Below are positions 54,085-63,183 of a stretch of DNA of 64,000 nt, piece by piece. The notes beneath the pieces are model-generated. The model saw nothing but the letters and a program-made list of their open reading frames with translations, was not told the origin of the DNA and did no database searches. The position numbers and the translations under genes are program-made. The DNA is from Mycobacterium yunnanensis (GTDB taxonomy: Bacteria > Actinomycetota > Actinomycetes > Mycobacteriales > Mycobacteriaceae), in NCBI RefSeq assembly GCF_025823185.1, contig NZ_JACKVK010000022.1:1-64000 (forward strand), written 5' to 3'. Position 1 is the first letter of the stretch, and every line of letters begins with the position of its first letter.

Positions 54085-55383
54085 ATGACCGACATGTTCC
54101 ACCTGGGGTGGTTCTTGAACTTCGTCGCAGACGAATGGCACGACACCTGGGGTGATGGTGGGCGTGACTTCACCGGTGACTTCTACGTCGAGATTGCCCG
54201 CGACTTCGAGCGCGCCAAGATCGACTACATCCTGATCGAGGACAAGCTCATGGTGCCCAACGCATTTCGCGGCACCATGGAGCACGCACTCAAGCAGGCG
54301 CTGGTCCCGAAGCACGATCCGGTGCCGCTGGCCGTGCTGATCGCTGCGGCCACCCGCCACATCGGCGTCGTCCCCACGATGTCGACTAGCTTCTATCCGC
54401 CGTTCCTGCTGGCCCGGGTCGCCAGCACGATCGACCACATCTCCCGGGGCCGGTTCGGACTGAACGTGGTGACCTCGGCGGAGGACCGTTCAGCGCAAAA
54501 CTTCGGCATGGACAAGCTCTACGAACACGACGAGCGCTATGCCCGCGCAGGCGAGTATCTCGAGCTGGTCACCAAGCTGTGGGAATCGTGGGAACCCGAT
54601 GCCATTGTGCGCGACCACGAGACGGGGACCTACGCGAATTACGAGAAGGTACACACGATCGACTTCGAGGGCAAGTACTACAAGTCCCGCGGTCCGCTGA
54701 ACACTGCGCCCTCACCGCAATACCGTCCAGTCATCGCCCAGGCCGGTTCCTCGCCGCCGGGAAGGGAGTTGGCCGCCCAGTATGCCGACACCATCGTCGG
54801 CCCGGCCGACGACGTCACCAGAATGCGTGCCTACCGCGACGACATTCACGCCCGGATGACGGCCAACGGGCGCGATCCCGGAGACTGCAAGGTGCTCTAC
54901 GTCGTCTCGCCGATAGTCGCCGATACGCACGCTGAAGCAGTCGCCAAGCGCGAAAGGCTCTATACCGATCCGCACTACGTCGAGCACATGCTGGCCGAGA
55001 TCTCGGCGATCACCGAGATCGACTTCTCCCAGTTCGATTTGGACGAACCGCTGCCGGAGTTGACGACTAATGGCGAGCGGGGTTCGCTGGCCGCCTTCGT
55101 GGCCGGAGGCAAGGACAAGACGCTGCGCGAAATGGTCACCGGCAGTGCTATGGCCGGGAGCATCCCATTCGTGGGTACACCCGCCGAAGTCGCCGACCAG
55201 ATGGGCGAGGTGATGGAGCAGGTCGGAGGCGACGGGTTCTTGCTCACCAGCCCGGTGATGCGACTCAACCGCCGCTATGTCACCGAGATCACCGACGGCC
55301 TGATCCCCGAGCTACAGAAGCGCGGACTTACCCGTACCGAGTACACCACCACGATGCTGCGCGACACGCTGCGCGAATTTTGA
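54085..55383 (+). CDS. NtaA/DmoA-family FMN-dependent monooxygenase (copy 2)
   Basis: A 432-residue luciferase-fold enzyme starting MTDMFHLGWFLNFVADEW behind AAGGAGAAGG. IEDKLMVPNAFRGTMEH, GVVPTMSTSFYPPFLLARVAST, FGLNVVTSAEDRSAQNFG and YYKSRGPLNTAPSPQYRPV define the family. It would oxidise its substrate with O2 and FMNH2. It begins a five-gene run (two monooxygenases, two dimethylformamidase-like subunits, Rieske-like protein), all closely spaced. The 207-base gap before it has no operator match. Confidence 0.87.
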   Translation: MTDMFHLGWFLNFVADEWHDTWGDGGRDFTGDFYVEIARDFERAKIDYILIEDKLMVPNAFRGTMEHALKQALVPKHDPVPLAVLIAAATRHIGVVPTMSTSFYPPFLLARVASTIDHISRGRFGLNVVTSAEDRSAQNFGMDKLYEHDERYARAGEYLELVTKLWESWEPDAIVRDHETGTYANYEKVHTIDFEGKYYKSRGPLNTAPSPQYRPVIAQAGSSPPGRELAAQYADTIVGPADDVTRMRAYRDDIHARMTANGRDPGDCKVLYVVSPIVADTHAEAVAKRERLYTDPHYVEHMLAEISAITEIDFSQFDLDEPLPELTTNGERGSLAAFVAGGKDKTLREMVTGSAMAGSIPFVGTPAEVADQMGEVMEQVGGDGFLLTSPVMRLNRRYVTEITDGLIPELQKRGLTRTEYTTTMLRDTLREF

Positions 55384-55406
55384 TGCGCCGACGGAAAGGA
55401 GACGTT

Positions 55407-56708
55407 GTGACCGGGATGTTTCATTTGGGGTGGTTCTTGAACTTCGTCGCCGACGAGTGGAACGGGAACTGGGGTGACGGTGGGCGTGACTTCACCGGCG
55501 ACTTCTACGTCGACGTGGCCAAGAATTTGGAGCGCGCGAAATTCGACTACATCCTGATCGAGGACAAGCTCATGGTGTCGACCGCCTTCGGCGGCACCAT
55601 GGAGCACGATCTGAAGCACGGAGTGAACCCCAAGCACGACCCGCTTCCGCTGGCGGTGTTGATCGCCGCGGCCACCCGCCACATCGGCGTCGTCCCCACC
55701 ATGTCGACCAGTTTCTACCCACCGTTCCTGTTGGCCAGGTTGGCCAGCACGATCGACCACATCGCTCGCGGGCGTTTTGGGTTGAACGTGGTGACCTCGG
55801 CGGAGGACCGCTCGGCGCAGAACTTCGGGCTAGCCAAGCTCTACGAGCACGACGATCGATACGCCCGCGCCACCGAGTACCTCGAGCTGATCTCCAAGCT
55901 GTGGGAGTCCTGGGAACCCGATGCCGTCGTGCGCGACTACGAGACCGGGACGTACGCGGACTACGAGAAGGTCCACACGATCGACTTCGAGGGCAAGTAC
56001 TACAAGTCCCGCGGCCCGCTCAACACCGCCCCCTCGCCGCAATATCGGCCGACCATCGCGCAGGCCGGCGCCTCGCCGCCGGGACGTGAGCTTGCCGCAC
56101 AGCACGCCGACACGATCGTCGCGCCAGCCAACGGGCCCGCGGCGATGAAGGCCTACCGCGACGACATCCACGCGCGGATGAAGACCCACGGCCGGCACCC
56201 TGGAGAGTGCAAGCTGCTCTACTTAATCTCACCCATCGTGGCCGACACCCGTGATGAGGCCTTGGCCAAGCAGGACCGGTGGTTGCGCGATCCGTCCTAC
56301 ATCGAGTACATGCTGGCCGAGATCTCCTCGGTCACCGAGATCGACTTCGCCCAGTTCGCGTTGGACGAGCCGCTGCCCGAGGGACTGACGACCAACGGTG
56401 AGCGGGGCTCGCTGGAGGACTTCGTCTCCCGAGGCAAGGGCAAGACGCTGCGCGAGATCATCTCCGGCAGTGGGGTATCCAGCAGTGTCGAGCTCGTCGG
56501 TACTCCTGCTCAGGTAGCCAGGGAAATGGGCGAGATGATGGAAGAGGTCGGCGGCGACGGCTTCCTCATCACCAGCCCGGTGATGCGGCTCAACCGCCGC
56601 TACGTCACCGAGATCACCGACGGCCTGATACCCGAACTGCAAAGGCTCGGCCTGACCCGCTCGGAGTACACCACCACCCTGCTTCGCGACACCCTGCGCG
56701 AGTTCTGA
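55407..56708 (+). CDS. NtaA/DmoA-family FMN-dependent monooxygenase (copy 3)
   Basis: A 433-residue tandem duplicate of copy 2, visibly very similar over its whole length (VTGMFHLGWFLNFVADEW; SAEDRSAQNFG; MRLNRRYVTEITDGLIPEL). The GTG start at 55407 behind AAAGGAG matches the copy 2 start; an ATG at 55380 overlapping the previous stop is less likely. Differences include STAFGG for PNAFRG in the active-site loop. The pair may act in sequence, or as a heteromer. Confidence 0.87.
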   Translation: MTGMFHLGWFLNFVADEWNGNWGDGGRDFTGDFYVDVAKNLERAKFDYILIEDKLMVSTAFGGTMEHDLKHGVNPKHDPLPLAVLIAAATRHIGVVPTMSTSFYPPFLLARLASTIDHIARGRFGLNVVTSAEDRSAQNFGLAKLYEHDDRYARATEYLELISKLWESWEPDAVVRDYETGTYADYEKVHTIDFEGKYYKSRGPLNTAPSPQYRPTIAQAGASPPGRELAAQHADTIVAPANGPAAMKAYRDDIHARMKTHGRHPGECKLLYLISPIVADTRDEALAKQDRWLRDPSYIEYMLAEISSVTEIDFAQFALDEPLPEGLTTNGERGSLEDFVSRGKGKTLREIISGSGVSSSVELVGTPAQVAREMGEMMEEVGGDGFLITSPVMRLNRRYVTEITDGLIPELQRLGLTRSEYTTTLLRDTLREF

Positions 56709-56733
56709 TTCCTTCGTCGGAAGAGGCCCCGAG

Positions 56734-57177
56734 ATGATCCCCATCCCCCAGGACGACGCCACTCAGCAGAAGATGCAGAGCGAGATCGAGGCGAGCGTCG
56801 AGGACTTTCACGGAGTGGCTGCGTTCTCCGTTTTGCGAACGGAGCGGCCGGGCAGTGCGATCGGCGTGCACGGCGGCATCCAGGACGACGTCCAACTCGA
56901 TCGGGTGCTGACCCGGATGCGGATGCAGCCGACGGCGGCATTCGGCGGGAAGCTGATCATCGTCTGCACCAAGCCCGAGAAGGAGTGGCGGATCGCCCGG
57001 CTGTCCGGGATCCGCGGCATCTCACCAAGATTCGCCGATGACCGGGTGTTCACCGACGAACAGGCCGCACAGGCCGAGATCTTTGCGATGCGACTCGATC
57101 AGTACCCCGCCGAGGACGGGATGCCCGAGCACTACGCACCGGCGTGGAAGGCCAGAGGGGAGAACTGGAGCTCGTGA
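56734..57177 (+). CDS. N,N-dimethylformamidase-type small subunit
   Basis: A 147-residue soluble protein 25 bases after the monooxygenase. Its stop overlaps the GTG of the large dimethylformamidase-like gene. Size, position and coupling fit the small subunit that caps the large subunit in bacterial dimethylformamidase. Recognisable text includes GGKLIIVCTKPEKEWRIARL and an acidic C-terminus. The family call leans on context more than on sequence. Confidence 0.6.
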   Translation: MIPIPQDDATQQKMQSEIEASVEDFHGVAAFSVLRTERPGSAIGVHGGIQDDVQLDRVLTRMRMQPTAAFGGKLIIVCTKPEKEWRIARLSGIRGISPRFADDRVFTDEQAAQAEIFAMRLDQYPAEDGMPEHYAPAWKARGENWSS

Positions 57178-59603
57178 CCGATACCGAACCGGGCGCGGGA
57201 GCCTACCCAGACCTGCTGCGGCTGACCGGGTATGGCAGCAAGTGGTCCGTCGAGCAGGGGGACAGCGTCGACTTTCACGTGAGCTGCGAGGGCCCTGCCT
57301 CCTACCGTGCCGAACTGGTCAAGCTGATCCACGGCGATACCCACCCGACCGGGCCGGGGTTCAAGGAGGAAATCCTTGATTCACCGGTCAACGGCACCTA
57401 TGAGGGCCGCCTCCAGACCATTCACGCCGGTTCCTACGGCATGGTGACCGATCGCGGTCCGCTGCGGGTGAGCAGCTTCACCATGCAGTGCTGGATCTGG
57501 CCGACGATGCCCATCAAGGTGGCGGGCTACTGGGCGCCCGGCGAGCAGATGATCATGGGCAAATGGGCCGAGAACCGTGGTTACGGCCTGTTCGTCGACC
57601 TCGAGGGTCGGGTGTGTCTAAGAATCAACGACCAGACCCTCACCGCTCCACAACCGGCACGCGATCGGGCCTGGCTCTTCGTCGCAGCGACCTACGATGC
57701 CGAAAACGGCGGTGTCGCAGTGTATTCCGAGCCGCAGATCCGCTACGCGCTCGACCCCGAAGCCGGGGTCGTCGAGTCGGTGTTCGTCGAACCCCCCGTC
57801 CACACCGCCGTGCCGTTCACGTTCGCCGCGCACCCGGTGCACACGCAGCCCGACGGCGCCTCCCGCCAGCCCCACGGCTGGGTGATGACCGATTACTTCA
57901 ACGGGAAGATCGATGCCGCCCGGTTGTGCTCGCGGGTGCTGACGCGCCTGGAGATCGAGACCATGAAGCTCGGTGCCGCACCGGGGATGGACGAGCGGCG
58001 GGGCCTCGGACCGTCGGCGGAGCTGGGTGCGGCGATGGTGGCCGCCTGGGACTTCGGCTTGGAGATACCGACCCGCACCATCGTCGACGTCGGCCCGTAC
58101 CGACTCGACGGGGAACTGGTGGGACTGCCCTCCCGCGGGATGACGGGGCACGACTGGAACGGCGCGCAGACCTCGTGGAGCGCCGACCATCGCGAGTACG
58201 GCGCGATCCACTTCCACGACGACGACGTCGACGACGCGCGCTGGGCCGTCGACTTCACCCTGGCGGTTCCAGATGACCTGCCCAGTGCGGTCTACGCGAT
58301 GAAGCTCACCACCGATGCCGATGACGAGGACTACGTCCCCTTCATGGTCCGTACGCCGCTCGGTGCGCCGCAGTCCAAAATTGCCGTCATCATGTCGACC
58401 ACCGACTACCTGGCCTACGCGAACGAACATCTGGCCAGCAACGGCGGGAGCATGGAGGCGTTGATGTACCGCACGCCGATCATGGCGCCGCAGCACGTCT
58501 TCCTGAGCGTGCACCGAGAGTACGGCTACTCGACGTATGACACCCACAGCGACGGATCCGGGGTCCACCTGTCGTCGCGGCTACGGCCGATCCTCAACTT
58601 CCGGCCCAAGTGCGACTCGCCCACCATGCAAGCACCATGGCAGTTCAACGCGGACCTGCACCTGATCGACTGGCTGACCGAGATGGGGTACGAATTCGAC
58701 GTCATCACCGACGAGGACATCAGCTATGACGGCCTGGAGCGGATCGAGAGCTACAACGTCCTGATCACCGGAACGCACCCCGAGCACAAGGACGGCCACT
58801 ACCTCGATGCCATCCACGGCTACAAGGACCGGGGCGGCAGGTTCATGTACATGGGCGGTGACGGCTTCTATTGGCGGCACACCTTCCATCCCGCGTACGG
58901 GCGGGGCGAGATCACCGAGATGCGTCGCTGTGAGTCGGGTATACGGCCGTGGCAGGCGCAGCCCGGCGAGTACTACCACCAGAGTGACGGCAAGCTCGGC
59001 GGCATGTGGCGGTTCCTCGGCCGCGACATGGCCGCGGTCAGTGGCACGTCGATGGTGGCGCAGGGCTTTGACGCCTCGACGTACTTCAAGCGCACCCCCG
59101 AGAGCGACGACCCCCGGGTGGCCTGGGCCTTCGAGGGCATCGATTACGGCGAACGACTCGGCGACTTCGGTCTGGTCGGCGGTGGCGCGGCCGGTGCGGA
59201 AGTGGACAACGTGGACACCACGCTCGGTTCGCCGCCGCACACCCTGCTGGTTGCGACGTCTGCCGGGCTGCACACCGATGCGTACCTGACGGTGACGGAG
59301 CTGATCTTGACCAACTCCCCTGGACACACCGGTACACAGAATCCCAGAATCCGCGCCGACATGGCGTTCCACGAGACGCCCCACGGCGGTGCGGTGTGGT
59401 CGTTCAGTTCGATTTCATACTGCGGCAGTCTGTCCCACAACGGTTATGACAACAACATCTCGAGGCTGACGGGCAACGTGCTCGACCACTTCATGCGGGA
59501 CGGGCCACTGCCGACGCCGGATCCCTCCGAGATTCGTCCCCGCGGTCGGTTCGAGTCCACGCCGGCGCTGAATTACCACCTGCCCGAGGAAGTCGGGGGC
59601 TGA
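57174..59603 (+). CDS. N,N-dimethylformamidase-type large subunit
   Basis: An 809-residue enzyme. The N-terminal half has a LamG-like beta-sandwich (SFTMQCWIWPTMP, ENRGYGLFVDLEGRVCLRIN). The C-terminal half is the DMFase domain: AVIMSTTDYLAYANEH (Tyr415), REYGYSTYDTHSDGSG (Tyr455) and ITGTHPEHKDGHY (His535, Glu537). Two tyrosines and a glutamate bind mononuclear iron in Paracoccus dimethylformamidase, and the Tyr415-Glu537 spacing of 122 matches the spacing I recall. The enzyme hydrolyses formamide C-N bonds; the substrate here is unknown. Confidence 0.82.
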   Translation: MTDTEPGAGAYPDLLRLTGYGSKWSVEQGDSVDFHVSCEGPASYRAELVKLIHGDTHPTGPGFKEEILDSPVNGTYEGRLQTIHAGSYGMVTDRGPLRVSSFTMQCWIWPTMPIKVAGYWAPGEQMIMGKWAENRGYGLFVDLEGRVCLRINDQTLTAPQPARDRAWLFVAATYDAENGGVAVYSEPQIRYALDPEAGVVESVFVEPPVHTAVPFTFAAHPVHTQPDGASRQPHGWVMTDYFNGKIDAARLCSRVLTRLEIETMKLGAAPGMDERRGLGPSAELGAAMVAAWDFGLEIPTRTIVDVGPYRLDGELVGLPSRGMTGHDWNGAQTSWSADHREYGAIHFHDDDVDDARWAVDFTLAVPDDLPSAVYAMKLTTDADDEDYVPFMVRTPLGAPQSKIAVIMSTTDYLAYANEHLASNGGSMEALMYRTPIMAPQHVFLSVHREYGYSTYDTHSDGSGVHLSSRLRPILNFRPKCDSPTMQAPWQFNADLHLIDWLTEMGYEFDVITDEDISYDGLERIESYNVLITGTHPEHKDGHYLDAIHGYKDRGGRFMYMGGDGFYWRHTFHPAYGRGEITEMRRCESGIRPWQAQPGEYYHQSDGKLGGMWRFLGRDMAAVSGTSMVAQGFDASTYFKRTPESDDPRVAWAFEGIDYGERLGDFGLVGGGAAGAEVDNVDTTLGSPPHTLLVATSAGLHTDAYLTVTELILTNSPGHTGTQNPRIRADMAFHETPHGGAVWSFSSISYCGSLSHNGYDNNISRLTGNVLDHFMRDGPLPTPDPSEIRPRGRFESTPALNYHLPEEVGG

Positions 59604-59607
59604 GAAG

Positions 59608-60372
59608 ATGAGCGTGGTGATCGGCGACCTGGTGCTGCGGTCGTCGTCCACGGGGCAACATCCGTCGGCGGACTTCGAAGACTGGACGCAAAAGTGGGTG
59701 GGCGTCGGCTTGGCGTCAGAGCTGACCGAGGTCGGGGCGGTGCTCCCCGCGACGATCGGACATCACGCCGTACACGTGCGGCGCACCGAGGATGGTCTGC
59801 AGGCCGCGCTCAACGCTCGACCTTTCGGTGGTTGTGTCTCGATCCCGGTGCATTGTGGAAGCACCCGGAACGTCAGGTGTCCGCAGCGAGCGTGTGCGTT
59901 TAGCGAGGACGGTGGCGTACTCGACGGTACGACCGATCCGACGGGTGCAGCCAGGGTCGGGTTCCTCGGCGATGGCCGCCGGGTCGTGAGATTCCCCGTG
60001 GCGCAATGGGGTCCGTTGTTGTTCGTGAACGTCACCATGTCCAGTCCCTCACCGCTTTCGATCCCCGGGGGGTTGTCCCTCGACGACATGGAGGTGCTTG
60101 CCTCCGCTCGGCGGCTGACCTCAGGGAATTGGTTGGACACACCGCTGCGGGCGGTGTCGGCCGTCGTCACGGCCCTGAGCCCCGGCGGCACGACCATCGA
60201 TGTCACGACGGTGGCGCCAAACCTCGCCGTCGCGCGCCTCGGTTCCGACGTCTTGGTGGCGATCAGTCGTCCGGCCGGCTACACCCGCAGCACCGTGCTC
60301 TGCGGACTACTCAGTCGGGCCGCGACCAGCACGGCGATCGACCCGCAGTCGATCGACCGACTTCGGTGGTGA
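59608..60372 (+). CDS. Rieske-oxygenase-like protein lacking cluster ligands
   Basis: A 254-residue protein four bases after the large subunit. The stretch NARPFGGCVSIPVHCGSTRN then CPQRACAFSEDGGVLDGTTD mirrors the Rieske domain of ring-hydroxylating oxygenases (N-x-C-x-H-R-G ... C-P-Y-H). Three of four ligands are replaced: Cys by Arg71, His by Phe73, His by Arg94; only Cys91 remains. It is shorter than oxygenase alpha subunits. It may be a structural or regulatory partner of the amidase. Assignment is by eye. Confidence 0.5.
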   Translation: MSVVIGDLVLRSSSTGQHPSADFEDWTQKWVGVGLASELTEVGAVLPATIGHHAVHVRRTEDGLQAALNARPFGGCVSIPVHCGSTRNVRCPQRACAFSEDGGVLDGTTDPTGAARVGFLGDGRRVVRFPVAQWGPLLFVNVTMSSPSPLSIPGGLSLDDMEVLASARRLTSGNWLDTPLRAVSAVVTALSPGGTTIDVTTVAPNLAVARLGSDVLVAISRPAGYTRSTVLCGLLSRAATSTAIDPQSIDRLRW

Positions 60373-60742
60373 GGCAGAGCCTTTGAGGACCGGGCGGGTC
60401 ACGGGGCTGTCCGGTGTCGAGCGGAAGCCGACCTGCGTTTGGTTCGTGCTTGGAGTGGGCTGCCGTCCAGATCATCTGGGCCGAGGAGATTGGAGGGATC
60501 GGCAAACGGCGGTGTTCGTGCGAGCCCTCGTCGGTCCACGCTGCGGTCGATCGCCGCCCGATGTGCGGCCGTGCCGGCGTCGGCAGCCTGCAGGCTTCCC
60601 TGCTGCGGAGGTCGGCGTGCAGTGATGCTACGACATGATCGACCGAGACTTCTCTCGTCGCGTTGGGTTCGGGTTCCACCCTGCTGGCCGAGTATCTCCA
60701 CGCCGCCCTCGGTAGCCTAGAACGGCCCGAGACGCCGTGGAC

Positions 60743-61077
60743 GGACCACGCCTCGCGGGCCACGTCGCCGTGATCACGTGTCCCGGCAGCGGTGCCGGAG
60801 ATCTGCCGGCCGTTCGGCGGTTCCGGTGCGGCCGGGGCTTTGGCACGTTCATGGCCGGCGACGGCGCGGTAGCATCGTGAACGTGTCAATATTGGGGCAT
60901 TCGTCGCGGCATGTCCCGATTGAACGTCGCATATGCCCGCTCCAACGCCGGTGTGACCCAAGGTGATTCGCATCCCCGGTGTGGAATGGTCTCCGCTCGG
61001 CATGCGGGTGAACGCGGTGGCAACCGGCTTTTCTCTCGACCAGTGGGGACGAGGCCGCTCCACACGCGGTCGGCCGT
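60743..61077 (+). pseudogene. decayed short-chain dehydrogenase
   Basis: Pieces of an SDR appear in order but in different frames: RLAGHVAVITCPGSGAGDLP (cofactor motif, TGxxxGIG damaged), RGSIVNVSILGHSS, VAYARSNAGVTQ (catalytic Lys now Asn), and VEWSPLGMRVNAVATGF. The segment between cofactor motif and GSIVN is mostly deleted. The preceding 60373-60742 holds nothing recognisable. It is a third SDR of the island, now lost. Confidence 0.65.
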
Positions 61078-61127
61078 GTTAACGAGATGGTTACCCAAAC
61101 AGTGGGCCTGATACAGACCCTAGTTCA

Positions 61128-61141
61128 GACTGGAGTCGCAT
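61128..61141 (+). promoter_or_regulatory. island operator copy 6 (GntR promoter)
   Basis: GACTGGAGTCGCAT, full consensus match, preceded by AGTTCA. It is 79 bases before the gntR GTG, so autoregulation is possible. Confidence 0.65.
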
Positions 61142-61220
61142 TTGCTTATTTCTGTGTGGTCACATGCCGAACGGCGGCGAATGTTGATGATCGCAAACAA
61201 GATAAGAGGAGTGTTCTTCG

Positions 61221-62063
61221 GTGCCAACACCTGAACCCACCCCCCGTATGGATGCGGGCCGTCGAGAGCGTTCGCAACCTGCGGGAAGAGTCCGTCCCGA
61301 GGTGCTCTTCCAGCGACAGCGTCAGACCCCAGATCGGCTGAACAACTCGGCGCGCCGGACATACGATCTACTTCGCTCGACGTTGGTCCGTAACGGTAGA
61401 AGCATGGTGCTCGAGGAGCGCGACTTGGTCGAGGGGCTCTCGGCCAGCCGTAACACGGTCAGGGCGGTGCTACAACAACTCGCCCGTGAAGGCTTCGTCA
61501 CGCGCGAGACCAAGAACGGGACGCGAGCCACGGATCTGCTCCTGGTGCCCGTCGAGGAGTTCTACCCATTCGAGGCACGCCTTCTCGAGTGCCGCTCGTT
61601 GGGTTGCCCGCCTCTGATGCGCGATCGGTTGCATCTGCCGGCCGGCTGGACCGTGTTGATGGTGGAAAGCCTGCTATTGCAGAATGATCTGCCGCTGGGC
61701 ATTCAGGTCAACTATCTCGCGCTCGGCGAGGAACAGTCCGAAGACATCCACGTCGACGACTCGGACGTCATCCAGATCCTCGAGCGACATCTGGGCGTGT
61801 GCATCAGAGGCAGCGATTGCACCATCAGCGCCGTCGCTGCGGACGAGCAGACCGCCGCGTTGGTCGGCGTGGAGCTCGGCGCGCCGATGATCTGCGTCGA
61901 CGACGTCATCGTGGATCAGGACGGGCAGCCGCGCGCGCTTTCCCATATCCGAGTCCGGGGAGACCGAATCGCGTTGACGGCAGTGCTTTCCGCACAGGGT
62001 AGGCCAGATGGGGGGCGAGGTCCTGCGGCACCGCCTCCCTGGGTGCCTACAGAATCATCGTGA
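61221..62063 (+). CDS. GntR/HutC-family regulator with UTRA domain
   Basis: A 280-residue regulator starting at GTG behind AGAGGAG. The winged helix (about 45-97) reads MVLEERDLVEGLSASRNTVR, AVLQQLAREGFVTRETKNG; a UTRA effector domain follows (about 110-270: GWTVLMVESLLLQNDLPLGI, AAVLSAQGRP-like end). HutC-type proteins sense small metabolites and bind short palindromes. With an island operator in its own promoter it is the strongest candidate for the regulon's controller. Confidence 0.85.
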   Translation: MPTPEPTPRMDAGRRERSQPAGRVRPEVLFQRQRQTPDRLNNSARRTYDLLRSTLVRNGRSMVLEERDLVEGLSASRNTVRAVLQQLAREGFVTRETKNGTRATDLLLVPVEEFYPFEARLLECRSLGCPPLMRDRLHLPAGWTVLMVESLLLQNDLPLGIQVNYLALGEEQSEDIHVDDSDVIQILERHLGVCIRGSDCTISAVAADEQTAALVGVELGAPMICVDDVIVDQDGQPRALSHIRVRGDRIALTAVLSAQGRPDGGRGPAAPPPWVPTESS

Positions 62064-62187
62064 CCCCGATGGCGCCAAGCGTGCTCTAGCCACGTTCGTT
62101 TGCCCCGGGGCCGCAGCGGACTCCCGGCGTGGTGTTCGTGGACGGCCGGGCTCCTGAACGGCTCCGGCTCTGGCGGGAATCCATGCG

Positions 62188-63183
62188 TCACAGTGCGACT
62201 CGTGGATCAGCAAGCGACTGGAGTGCGTCGACGACGACGTTGGTGACGACGTATAACGCGCCGACCACCAGAGTCACCCCGGCAATGGCGTTGAAGTCGG
62301 CCTTGTCGATGGCTCGTGCGATGTACAGGCCGATACCTGGACGGGCGAAGATCAACTCGACGAGGATGCAGTTGCCGATCATCACCGCGAGCTGCAGACC
62401 CATCAACGCGAGCACGGGTCCGAGAGAGTTTCGCGCGGTGTGCATCAACAGAATTCTGTTCTCGCTCAATCCCTTTGCCCGCACCGTGCGAATGTGGTCG
62501 CCGTGCATCGTCGTCTCGAGGCTGCTGCGCAGCACTCGGCCGACGGAGACCGCGGGCGTCAGCGCGATGCAGAACGCCGGAAGGATCAGGTGAAGTAGAT
62601 CGTCGAAGAACACCTCGGGCCGCCCGGCTAGAAGGCTGTCGACGAGGAGGAAGTGCGTTGGACCCGTCGGGGCGTCGTAGTAGGCGGTCGTGCCGGTGAC
62701 CGGCAGGATGTTCAGGTAGCGATAGAACAACAGCATGCCGAGCAGGCAGGCGAGAAACACCGGTATGGACGCGCCGGAAATCATCACCACGCGCAGGACC
62801 CCGGACCCGCGCCAACGCTGCGCCGTGGCCAGGCCGAGGAAGGCGCCGACGAGCACGGTGAACACCATGGCGAGGAACAGCAGTTCCAGCGTCACCGGCA
62901 GGAACTTCGCGATGTCGGAGAGCACCGGGGTGCGGGTCAAGCTGGATTGTCCGAGGTCTCCCTGCAGCGCATTCACCAGGTAGTGCAGGAACTGCATCGG
63001 CAATGGCAGGTCGTACCCGAGCTGATGCCGCGCGGCGGCGTATACCTCCGGTGACGCCTTGGCGCCGACCAGCGCCGCAACCGGGTCAACCGGCGCCACC
63101 TTCTGCAGGGTGAATACCGCCACGATGAGAATGAGCAGCACGGGAATTGCGCCGAGGAGGCGTCGGGGCAGGATGGTCAGCAT
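62188..63183 (-). CDS. DppB-type ABC permease
   Basis: A 331-residue inner membrane permease of the peptide/nickel class with six helices. The N-terminal RRLLGAIPVLLILIVAVFTL and PVDPVAALVG, FLPVTLELLFLAMVF, and the EAA-type loop TVRAKGLSENRILLMHTARNS identify DppB/OppB. Its ATG overlaps the stop of the DppC-type gene. It could serve either of the two orphan binding proteins at 46.7 and 52.3 kb. The 124 bases between it and gntR hold no gene. Confidence 0.88.
   Translation of the reverse strand: MLTILPRRLLGAIPVLLILIVAVFTLQKVAPVDPVAALVGAKASPEVYAAARHQLGYDLPLPMQFLHYLVNALQGDLGQSSLTRTPVLSDIAKFLPVTLELLFLAMVFTVLVGAFLGLATAQRWRGSGVLRVVMISGASIPVFLACLLGMLLFYRYLNILPVTGTTAYYDAPTGPTHFLLVDSLLAGRPEVFFDDLLHLILPAFCIALTPAVSVGRVLRSSLETTMHGDHIRTVRAKGLSENRILLMHTARNSLGPVLALMGLQLAVMIGNCILVELIFARPGIGLYIARAIDKADFNAIAGVTLVVGALYVVTNVVVDALQSLADPRVAL

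Noticed and set aside
60911..61111. 66-codon plus-strand frame upstream of gntR
   Set aside because: Its YARSNAGVTQ portion belongs to a decayed SDR whose other blocks are in different frames; not an intact gene.
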